From assembly GCA_016165875.1 (NCBI GenBank), contig JABBOT010000014.1, positions 10,635,871 through 10,699,870 of the forward strand: a DNA stretch of 64,000 nt, in the 5' to 3' direction. A program made the translations under genes and the position numbers. Every line of letters starts with the position of its first letter. Position 1 is the stretch's first letter. This DNA comes from Acanthopleura granulata. Lineage: Eukaryota > Mollusca > Polyplacophora > Chitonida > Chitonidae. Under the pieces are notes generated by a model, which worked only from the letters and a program-made list of their open reading frames with translations, had not been told where the DNA came from and did no database searches. Below, piece after piece: positions 51,401-63,400 of this stretch.

Positions 51401-54400
51401 ACGTTGACCTTAGAAGGTGTTTTGAGGTTTGCTTGCATAGTGTGATTATATACTACCAGAAAAGTTTGTTTGGATAGTGTGATTATATACTACCAAGAAA
51501 GTTTCAGTATCAAAGGGATTAAGTGTTTATAAACATTTTATTAGCCTCTAAATGCTTTATGTACTTTTCAGGCAGAAATGTTGCCATATTTGTCTCTTAA
51601 CATACATTTTTCTTTTCTTTTTTTTTTTTGGCATTTGATGTGAAACATTTCTCTGTAAACTGTTTTGTATTGCAGCGGAGTCTCCATTGCTGACCAGGAC
51701 AAAAACCACAGTATCCTCTGCCTACTCATTCAGCCAGTGCTTCGTCCACATGCTGGGCTCCCCGTACTCCTACGACTATGAGTACCTGGGTGCCACGCCC
51801 CGCCTCGTGGTCACTCCTCTGACTGAGCGCGCCTTTCTCTCGCTCACCTCATCTCTGCAGTCCTTCCACTGTGGGGCTCTGGTGGGACCCCCCTCCACGG
51901 GAAAGTCAGAGACCATTAGAGAGTTATCTAAGGTAAGGTGATTCCAGGTGTGCTTGTACCTGATATGAGAAGAGAATTACTACTTCGTATTCAGGGATCA
52001 AATATAAAAATGCCACCCTCTCCTGGACAGGTAAGGTTTCCTTGTTACAGGTGAAAACACAAGTTACCTATAACAGGGGTAATGTGTAGAAGTTTCTAAA
52101 GTATTTTGAGCCAAATTCAGTACCAGTATTTAAATAAAACAAAACATTTTAGTGTGCAGTTACGTTTTTCTTGGAAAGTATCACGGTGTTTTATAGCCAC
52201 AAATATGTACAGATCAGTAGACTTCTGGAAGGGCATAAGAAAAATATTACGTTAAAAAAATCCAATATTTCTATCCCTGGCATCAATTGTTTGATGTGGT
52301 TGAAACATGCTATGGAACTGCTCAGTTCTACATTTATACTGAAATTAAAGCTAGACTGAACAGATATTTTGGCATTGATTTCATGGGTCCAATAGCCCTC
52401 TGTACATGTATGTGTGGTTTTTGCAGGCTATGGGACGCCATCTGGTGACGGTTAGCTGTAACGAAGACATGAGCCTTCCCATGATGACTCAGTACCTGAG
52501 CGGAACCATCCAGACAGGAAGCTGGCTTCTCTTTGACAATGCTGGGTGTCTGACAGCAGGTAAGATGCCACTGGTATCGGTACCATTAAACCCCAGCTGG
52601 GTTAAGAATTTCCTGAGTGTACAGTGGAATTTCAAGCCTGCAAGTAGGCACCTGACATTTTTAAAAACACCCGTATGGACTACGTGGTATGACCATGTTG
52701 TCGATGTTATATGTTACTATACAAAGGTCTTTGGGTCATACCACTTTCACCGAAGGGTTGTTTTTTTTTTCCCCAAAGTGTCAGGCTTCAGAATTTGAAG
52801 ATTGTCCTGCTCTCACAGTTTGTGAGGCCTTGGTGACACTAGGTGATGGATGGTGCTTACAATTTGCATAGCCTTTAATACCTTCATTAAAGACTACCTG
52901 TCTGCACACCAATATGGTGTGCATGTATTTCGTCCACCACTTTCCTCCACCTACTGAATTGGTCACCATCTTGTAGATAAGAAAATAACTGGAGTAACTT
53001 CAAGAAACTGGAGTAACCTACTCAATGACATTCAATGAACTGGAGCAACATACACCATGGCAGTCAGAAAACCGGGGTCACTTACACCATGGCGGTCAGA
53101 AAACCGGGGTCACTTACACCATGGCGGTCAGAAAACCGGGGTCACTTACACCATGGCGGTCAGAAAACAGGGGTCACTTACACCATGGCGGTCAGAAAAC
53201 CGGGGTCACTTACATCATGGCGGTCAGAAAACCGGGGTCACTTACACCATGGCAGTCAGAAAACCGGGGTCACTTACACCATGACATTCAGAAAACCGGG
53301 GTCACTTACACCATGGCAGTCAGAAAACCGGGGTCACTTACACCATGGCAGTCAGAAAACCGGGGTCACTTACACCATGACATTCAGGAAACCGGGGTCA
53401 CTTACACCATGGCGGTCAGAAAACCGGGGTCACTTACACCATGGCAGTCAGAAAACCGGGGTCACTTACACCATGGCAGTCAGAAAACCGGGGTCACTTA
53501 CACCATGACAGTCAGAAAAACGGGGTCATTTACACCATGGCAGTCAGGAAACTGGAGTAACTTACACCATGACAAGAAACCGGAGTAACTTAAACCATAG
53601 CATTCGGGAAGCCAGAGTACCTGAGACAAACTACTGACCATTGGCAATTAAACTGGGTTTAGGATCATTTTACCCACGTCTGATGTACATACTACATGGA
53701 AATGCACACCACATTGGTGGAAGACAAGTGTTCACAAAGTAAGGATTATCACCTGAGCTGGAGGTGATTGTCCGTGGTTATTCACTTGGTCAGCGGGTAT
53801 GTAATACACCAAGGGGCTTTAGGCCCAAGGGTTATTATGTCCCCCGTGACCAGGTGAATAACCACGATCAGTCACCTAAAGCGAAGGTCAAAACCCACGC
53901 GTACATAATGGTTCTTTTGTTCGTCCGCAAGTCTTTATGTTGTGTATTACCCAGTTTCGAGGGGACAGCCCTTGCTACTCATTGGTCTCGATTTGTTCTG
54001 GAAAATATACTATCCATCAGACATGTATTGAGAACTTCATGCAATGCAACTGCACACAGTTTGTCAATACAATATATATGCAGATTCTGTACTGAAGGCA
54101 CCAGGAGTCTGTCTGTAGGTGCTTGTTAGCAGTATGTCCATCAACGATAGTGACGATCTGCTTCGAAACCAAGTTATATGGAACGGTTTGAAGACTTGTC
54201 AGGTGTGAAATCCATGACCAGCAGAAATTACGCATTAGAACAAGATTTACATGCTATAGCATAGGCACGCTGTTGAGAAGCGGGATTCCACATGAACTTG
54301 TGGGACAACAATTTGTTTTTGACGCATGCCAGATGCATTTAGCCCAGTAACGAGTAAGTAGTCATTGTGATTTATTTCCAAAAACATAAGACATCATTAG

Positions 54401-57400
54401 TCTGGAATGTTGTAGATACTCTCAACTGGCCATATCAATTATCATATATGGGAAGGACAGAGTAAGTGGTCATACGTTTTAGATCAAACCATAACATTCA
54501 AGACATGATCTGTTTGTAATTTACAGCTCTAAAAATTTCGTCAAGGTAGACAGAAGGTTAATATTTGGGACAAAGCCACAATCAGAATTTATATATCTGA
54601 AATCATCTGAGTTATGGTGGATGTATATTTTTGTATTTTTGCAGACGATTTTTTTTTTTTTAAGAACAGATGTGACTCATGCACAGATTTGATACTCATG
54701 TAGTGTTACATGAAGGTTGTTTAGTTCATCAGTAACTTTGAAACCAGGACTGTACGAAAGCGATGTTCTTTGATGACAACGAGTGTTGATGATGGGCGAA
54801 TAACTCCCTTATACACCTCTTGTTGACACCTGTGGTCATGGAAACTGAGTGATATGCACCATATAGACTCGGAGGCAACAAAAGTGCCAGTATGTAATGA
54901 ATGTTTGACCCTGTCTTCGACAGTGTATCATTACTAAGGCGCCGCGAAGGGTGAGAGTGGAGGAATCCACAAACTCCCATATCAGGATTGAACCCACAAC
55001 CATCATGTGTCCTAGTGATTGAAAGAAAAGTTGACTGAACCATGTGGCCATTACACCATTTCATAACCATTTCAGATTTCATCTGAAGTATAAATTGACT
55101 TTGTAAAGTCGAGCTCTGTTGACTGTGGCTTTTTGTCCTATCTGGCAGGCCTGATGTCGGTGTTTGCCCAGCAACTGGACTACCTGAGGACAGCCTTGAA
55201 GGCCCTGAGTGAGTTCGGCAGCTCTCAGTACAACCTTCGTGGACAGCCCAGATATGACAAGGTATTTAAGCACAGTGTGGAACAGATCGCTCAACAGTTG
55301 CCTCTTGAATGTTTCACATAGAGCTGTAGCCTTTGAAAAATGGATTGTTACTTAGTTTTCCCGTCATTGGGTTTAGAATTGTTACATATTCAGTTTATCC
55401 ATTGTTTTGTTGTAACGCTTTCATGACTTTTTTGTTTAATAGTTTAATTTGCAACATTGTGTTGTTCGGTGCAATAATGTATTTAAAGAAACTAACTGGT
55501 CACAAGCTTAAGCTCACTTATTCCAACTCAGACAGGGTATTTGCTTATGTTACATTGTCTAACACATCGTAGGGGTATTTTCAACCTTCATGTAACACTC
55601 GGAACCAGGTTTTATTCCAGGAAACTCATGAGGTGCATACAGGAGGAAAATTTTATAAACAACAAAATCATCCCTCAGTTAATTTTCCTGACTAAAAGCC
55701 TACGAATTTGTCTTAAATTTTGAGACATTGCTGCAAAGTTTTTGAGCAGAACAACATCTGGCAGTTCTTAAAGTTTCCAGAAATACAATAAGCTAACAGT
55801 GGTGTTGAAATTTATACAAATTTCACACACACTGGCTCAACTCGGGCATTCATCAACTCCAGTTTCTAATTTTGTATGCATAAATAGCTTAGAGTTGGAT
55901 TTAAACTCGAGAAACTTGAGAAGTCTGTTTTCTGTTTGGTCACATAACCTTCCCCACACGCATGCCTTGAACAGGGGAATGTAAAGCAGAAAATAACAGT
56001 AATCCTTTAACTTATACCTAATGTTGTCCTTGCTCACCTGCTTTTATTATCAAAGTGTTTCTTTTTTTTTTTGTGTTGTGCTAACAATAAAATTATGATG
56101 TTTGATCCGTACTGATATTTGTAACCCGTTGTTGTGATGGTTGTTTTCTCCCCTCTAACCTTTTGGACAGTACGGTAGGCGAGTGTTTTATGACATTGAC
56201 CCAGTTTGCCAGAGTCAGGTAACTAATGATGATCAGCCTTCATATACCTCAGATCCCCACAGCTCCCTCTGACACTCTGCTGCCTTTCCCAGATGTATGC
56301 AGTGACTTTTCTGTACAAATTATCGTCTCATACTCCTTTAATACTGGGCAAATGCTGCTTTCTATGCCTACTTTACATCCCTGCCACCACTGGCACCATT
56401 AGCAATTTTGTACAGAAATCTTGAACAACACTGAAGGTCAGTGGGATCTCAAAAGTGATGCCGGAAGAAAAAACAAAAACAATCGTTGTTTCCATTAATA
56501 CTTGATATAAATGCATTCACATTTTTATTGATTGATTTTTGATTATATATCTTACTAACGCGTTAATGATTAGGTGCGCCTGGAGATTCCTGCCCATGCA
56601 TGTCAGATAGGGTTTGAAGGTGCGGATTTGCATACGTGATGGCAGAAAGTGGCACGTGCACTGTAAGAAGTAACACGGCATATCTATTTAAAAAAAAAAT
56701 AACTATATACATGTATATAATGTAAACCTGAAAGATGTTTCCAACCAGTTTACACACCATCAAACATTTGATGACAATAACAATACACCATGTCTGTTGG
56801 CTGCCTGTTAAGCTACCGATATTTTTTTCTGCCTCTGCATGTCTTTCCCCTCTGTCATTTATTATCTAATCTTTACATAATCAGCATTATGTATGCTTCT
56901 CTCATATGCTCACCACCCTCAGACTGATTGAGTACATGAATAAGGGACTCTGGGACCCTAGCTTTGCTGGTTCGGTTGAAGCGTTGGTTTCTTCACTGCA
57001 GCTTTTTGGCCCTTGACCAACAAGTTCACTGGCTTGAAACCAGCTGTCAGCTGATTGACAGCGACTTTAAACATGTCAAGGGCCTCCATGACTCAGTTGG
57101 TTAGCCCGCTAGCCCAGTGCAATGGCAGGAGGATCTCAGCAATGCGATCACTCTTAGTTCAAGTCCAGCTCATGCTGGCTTCTTTTCAGGTCATAGGTGG
57201 GAAGGTTTGCCAGCAACCTACAGATAGTTCTGGCTTTCCATCGGGCTCTGCTTGGATTCCTCCCACCATAATGCTGGTTGCTGTCGTAAATGTAAGATAT
57301 TCTTGAGTATAGCGTTAAACACCAATCAAATAATAAATAACATGTTAAATCAGGAGGAGTGGTTTAGTTCTGGCTTTTCAGTTTCCTCCAACCATAAATG

Positions 57401-60400
57401 CGATCATTGTCAAAGAGGCGAAACAGTTATACCAGTTGGCTAATTCCGTCCGTCCGTCCATTGATATTCCTCATAAACGCTCTGTCTGTAGAATGCTTTA
57501 TCCAATGCTCACCAAACTTACACCACACCTGCTCATTGGCATAAGGAAGAACCCTATTTTGGATTTTCACTGACCTTGACCTTTTCCATCAAGGCCATTG
57601 GGGTCATAAAAGTTAAATTTTATACAAGGTTTGTAAATGCTTTATCTCTAGAACTGTTTGGCCCAAGTTCACCAAACTTACACCACACTTACAAACTGGC
57701 ATAAGTAGGAACCCAATTGATTTTCAGTGACCTTAAATTTTTTCTTCAATGTCATTTGGGTCATTTAAGTTAAATTTTATACAAGGCTTGCAAACTCCCT
57801 GTCTCTAGAACAGTTTAGCCCAAGTTCACCAAACTTACACCACACTTACACATTGGCATGAGGAAGACTTCTATTGATTTTTTGCGACCTTGACGTTTTT
57901 CTTCAAGGTCATTGGGGTCATTTAAGTTAAATTCTTGTAAATGCTCTATCTCTAGAACGATTTACCCGAAGTTCACCAAACTTACACTACACTCACAAAT
58001 TGACATGAGTACGAACCCTATTGATTTTCAGCAACCTTGACGTTTTTCTTCAAGGCCAGTGGGTTCATTTGGTTAAATTTTGTCATAGGCTTGTAAATGC
58101 TCTCGTTCTAGAACATGTAGCTGAAGTTCATCAAATTTATACCACACCTACACAATTTTATCATTGGCTGGTATTATGCATAACCTCTTGGAATTTGTAG
58201 CTATTCGTTACATTGTATATGTGCTTAAGGCTGAGGGGTTTTAAGTGCATTGCACGTTACTTTCATCGTTGCTTGCTTTAGGCACCACTCAGATAAATAT
58301 AAATATTACAGTAGATAAGAGTTTTAACGTAACCCTCCCCATGTCTCCACTGCCATGACTGTTACGAGGTTTGCCACTGAGGTCATACTTTGTTGCTGTG
58401 CCATCCAAGTGGAATGCAAGTATTGGGAGGTTACAACTTTGGCATTATTTGGCGTCCCGTAAACTTCTTACCACTACAATTCATTCACACTGATTTCTAG
58501 TTCAACACCAACATGTAACAGGCTGAAGTCTCTTTATGCTCATAGCAGTCTCGATTGTGTACATCTAGGTTCATGTAGCTGTAAGACCACTTGTAGCAGT
58601 GGACCAAAATATATATATATATATATATAATCCTCCTCTTTCTAATTCCAGCTTCTAGTTCTTCCAGAATTTTTACTTTTTTTTTTTCAGAAATTTTGTT
58701 GTATATACATAAAAGTTAATTCAGTTAATTTCTTGAATTTACAAGAAGTGTTTGTACAGACTGTTTGATGCAGTTTTGTAGAGTGGGTGCTGTGACAATA
58801 ACAGTCTAATAGGTGATTCTGTCACATCTGTGTTTTGTATCTGCCTACTGATTGGTGGATTATTAAACGAGATGGTATGATGAAAGGCATTAACCCTCTT
58901 GCTGGAGTTTTAAAAAAAGAATTCAGGTATTTTAGGTAGTTTTTAATGGTGTGACCCATCACGGCAGTTTTTTTTTTTTTTGTTTTGTTTTTGCACTGTC
59001 CGAAAGATACAGTTGTCTGTAGCTTCAACATGGTTTGGGTAAGTTTTACCTACATAATTGTTTTGTTGTTTGATCTATCTTGTGCTCAAGTACATGCATG
59101 TGTATGCCTAGAATAAATCTCATTCTATATTGTATTGTAAAGTGTAATTGAACTTTGTTTCCATAGAAACCAGGTGTAAGTGACAAGGTGATCAGAAGGA
59201 ACTCACTGACGACGCTGCACCCACTGCCCCCAGAGGAGGATCAGCCCAGCCTGCTCAGACAGAACACAGTGCCACACGGTTTCAACGTAAGAAAAATCTG
59301 TTGATCAATCAGTAAGCTTGGCATAATGTAAAAGCTTAGATACAATACACATGTGTTAAAAAAACAACTGAGAAGTGGCATGGTTGATATTGCATTAATT
59401 CACGAAAATGTGATTTGTCATTGAAGCAAAATAACCTTGTTTTCTTTTTTACCCACCCCTAATACTGGTCACAGTGCACAGAGATGTCTGTCCCAATGTA
59501 GGCAGTAATGGGCCTTTGTGTTTTTTTTGGTCAGTGCTGTATTTAAAGAACTACTTCGGCTAAGAATTTGAAATAGAATAATCCTATGCATTTGATTCAT
59601 TAACACATGCCATACTTGGGAAGGCCTACCAAGAACCAGCGGATGGTCATGGGTTTCTCCTGGGCTTTGCTCAGTTTCCCCCCGCCATAATGCTGTTGTA
59701 TAAGTGGAATATTCTTGAGTATGGCGTAAAACACCAATCAAACAAACGAAATCAAACGTTAGCCCCTAATGGCATCTTTGGGACCTTTTCGTGGACAAGT
59801 TTTTCAGACCTGGACAAGGAATTTCTCGGAGACGCAAGCTTCTCCAGCTCTTATAGTTATTGAAGCCTTGGTGGTGATGAGCGATGCTTGTGTGGCAATT
59901 TACCCCGTCTAGCGTTAGTTGAAGACCATTGTGACTGGCATGCATATAATTTGTATGTTGTATGTGAAAAAGTTTGTCAGTAACTTGCCAAAACTTAGCA
60001 GTTTACTCTGGGCACCGTCATCCATAAAACTTTCTGCTGTGATGTAAGTACAAAACACTTCTGGGTATGGCACTAAGCAACAATCAAATGAAAAAACTCT
60101 GTTCTTTAGTTGGCAGGATAAGGGTCTGTCCACGTACTTTGAGGACCTGGTGTAGAAGGGTACACGTGAGAATGTGTATGTGTGTTGGCAGAAGGATCTG
60201 TCCCTGTACTTTGAGGACCAAGTGTATAAGTGTACACATGAGAATGTGTATGTATGTTGGCAGAAGGATCTGTCCCCGTACTTTGAGGACCTGGTGTAGA
60301 AGTGTATACATGATAATGTGTATGTATGTTGGCAGAAGGATCTGTCCCTGTACTTTGAGGACCAAGTGTATAAGTGTACACATGAGAATGTGTATGTATG

Positions 60401-63400
60401 TTGGCAGGAGAAGGGTCTGTCCACGTACTTTGAGGACCGTTGGGTGGAGGAGAGAGAAAGGAGACATTCCATAGAGAAGGAGATCCTTATCAAGGAATCA
60501 GAGCTGTACAAGAGCCACAGACCTCCCCCACTTTTTTACGGTGAGAGCTTGTCATTGGTCAGTTAGTCAGAGCTGTACAAGAGCCACAAAGCAGCCCCAG
60601 TCTTCTGTGGTGAGAGCTTGTCTGAATGTGACAGTCAAATTTGATCAGTATTCATTTGTTTGACCAAAGAATCTCTGATGTGCCAGAGTACATTTACAAA
60701 AGTTAACAGGGATAAAATCAACTGAATAAAACATTGTTCCCATTAATGAACTATAAACTTGATTATTTTGGTATCCCTGTTTTTTTTTTTTTTTTCAGAA
60801 CATGTGATGTTTTCTCGTAAGAAGTCTTCACCAGATTACAGCAAGCTTGGTCAAGAGACGTCTTATCAGCCGCATTACCTAGGCAATGTGTTGTTTAATG
60901 GAAGTCTGATGCTAGCCAGCGCGAATTTTGGCTGTTTCATGACTTTCAATTCTGATGACCCGTCATACAGCACAAAGGTGCCGCAACAGCTGAGGGTGAG
61001 ACTGAAGATAAGCTTTGTTCACATCACCCATTGTTAATATGCTTGAAATCTGTTGAAATGCCTGTTAAATTCCAGGCACTCACCCTTGACATGCTTGTAG
61101 AGTGTGGCGATACTTTAAAAACTTGAAATATTGGTAGGTGTCATTTCGAAAGTGAATTTAAGTGACAGAATTATCTTTATTAGAGATTACACTTTCTGGA
61201 TATAGCACAGGTTCTAGTGGTGAAAATTGGTGCTACCAATCTGATACATTTAGCTAAGAGAGCTGTGTCATTTCTGACCATCAGAGGGGTAATGCATGTT
61301 CGCTGTAAAGTCTACCAGTCAGCTAGATGACCGGTTGGTTGAGTGGTTTAGATGGTTGACCTGTATTGCTGGCAATTTGGTGCCTGACCGAGGTCGTTGG
61401 TTCAAAACCCGTAGAAGTTTTAACCAATTTTCAGCACTAGTACCTGTGCTATATCCATAAAGGGTAATCTCTAGTAATGATAATACTGTCACTTGAAAAC
61501 TGTTGACGTGCTTGTAGAGTGAAGAAATGCTCGAAGACTGTTGACATGTTTGAAACATGTTGAGATGCTTGAAGAGTGTTGGCATGCTTGAAGAGTGCTG
61601 ACATGATTGATGAGTGTTGACATGCTTGAAGAGTGTTGACATGATTGAAGAGTGTTGACATGCTTGAAGAGTGTTGACATGATTGAAGAGTGTTGACATG
61701 CTTGAAGAGTGTTGACATGCTTTAATTGAAGAGTGTTGACATGATTGAAGAGTGTTGACAAGAAATCTGACGATAGGCAAAGTGCATGTTTTGACATTTC
61801 AGAGGAATACTATATGAGCTGGACAAGTTATTTTAAAATTTTTGTGAACTTCACATCTGTCCCTACCTATTAAACAATACCTTTCAGCCCTCAAAATCTT
61901 TTGAAATATTTTTTTTTTTGAAATAAGTTGAATTTGTTAAAGATTTATGGTATTGTTGACAGTCTTGCCAAAGGTACACATGTACGCTTTGCTGGGCATT
62001 AGTGCAGAGATCAGATCAAGTAGTTACAGTAAATTTGGAAACCAAGAGGTATCTATCATTAATCTCCTTATGATCCAAGCTGTCATTATATTAGAGCTGT
62101 GATGGAACCCATCTACAAGCCAGATGAAAATCGATGATAATGATAATAATACAGTAACTATATACATATAGGTTGACAAACAAAAATATAATTAATAAAT
62201 TATTGGTGTTCACCACCCATAAAACTATCTACCGTCGCGTTGAGGTGCAAATTCTTGAGTATGGAATTAAACAGCCATTGAGTAAAACTAACTTCTTGTT
62301 GCAGGTTCTGATCCGTCCATGCGCCTTGGTGGTCCCTGACACAGACAGAGTGCTGGAAGTGTTACTGTGCTCAGAGGGGTTTGAGGAGTTCTCACTGTGG
62401 ACCTCCAAACTCTCACGATTCCACTACCTGCTTCACCTGGAGGTGAGAAAAAAGATTCCCACGTGGACTCATTCAACCATTCCATTCATGTTTATATCCC
62501 AGGTTATATACAGGTTATTTAACAGAAACTCTGGTGGAGTTTTAAAATCACACATTTCAATGAATTCCTTGATTGTCACTGGTCGTGGGTTTCTGCACCA
62601 TGACTGCATCAAATATTGTGATTGTCCAACTTTGATCAAATTTGTGTGAAGACTTACATGTACATGTATTATGTTGGTTTTCACCTGAATTTCAGAAATC
62701 GACTTGTCCACGCATACAAGTAAGCCTTGAATGTCTAATCTGGATCATACATGCAAATCCTCTGAATTAGTTGTATATGGCTGCTTTCTCTCCAACTCAC
62801 AGCAACATGTATCCTTGCTCCATACACGCTTTTAGTTCTAGGGACATCCATGTACCATGCATTCTGTTATTTTCACTTTCAGTAACAGTGACATCCATGC
62901 TCCATATTGTCCCTCCCTTTCACTTTCAGTTACAGCGACATCCATGCTTCATACATACATATGCTGTCACTTTCGCTTTCAGTTACCTAGTGGCTCAGGC
63001 CACAGTTACGCGGGACTGAAAGAGCTGAAAACAGTGGTAACCGTGGCCGGAAAGAAGCGGCTGGACAAGGGACTGGACAGAGAGATCCATGCCACGCTCT
63101 ACAAAGACGCAGGTCAGAAATGCAACTCTTCAACTCTTCATAGAATTGATGTCAACATACATGTATCAGTATGGTTGGGGCATGTGTTTTGTGCACCCGT
63201 GCAAATGCAAAAGGGCATCTTAATTTGTTTCTTTCCTTACACTGTGGACATGACCTGTCATTGTCCGTCTATCCCTTGTTAAAATATCTTGAGAATCAAT
63301 TTAAGTGTATAGTTATAACTGACCTTAGACCAACTATCTGAGGAAAAAAAATATCTGTTGATGGTTGCAGACACACTTAATACTGTGATGCAATCCCAGA

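Larger units (their letters stand above)
52560..55148 (+). other. Intron 39
   Basis: Contains the palindromic MITE copy (52633-52800), the 32-bp minisatellite (52990-53625) and a reverse SINE-like sequence (54840-55060). Nothing recognised from 53640 to 54830. Confidence 0.6.
56219..59166 (+). other. Intron 41 (2.9 kb)
   Basis: Contains SINE family 1 (57079-57340), the ~160-bp tandem repeat (57475-58160) and an (AT)n run (58609-58629). The rest is unremarkable. Confidence 0.6.
60996..62304 (+). other. Intron 44
   Basis: Foldback element 61160-61494 and a 19-bp minisatellite 61495-61760. The segment 61780-62304 has only a possible SINE tail near 62210-62285. Confidence 0.6.

Noticed and set aside
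53025..53588. 187-codon open frame of HHGGQKTGVTYTM-type repeats
   Set aside because: Same explanation: translation of an intronic 32-bp minisatellite.
61330..61412. Possible tRNA gene
   Set aside because: A- and B-box-like motifs are present, but I could not form a credible cloverleaf and it lies inside a foldback element, so it is called tRNA-like only.
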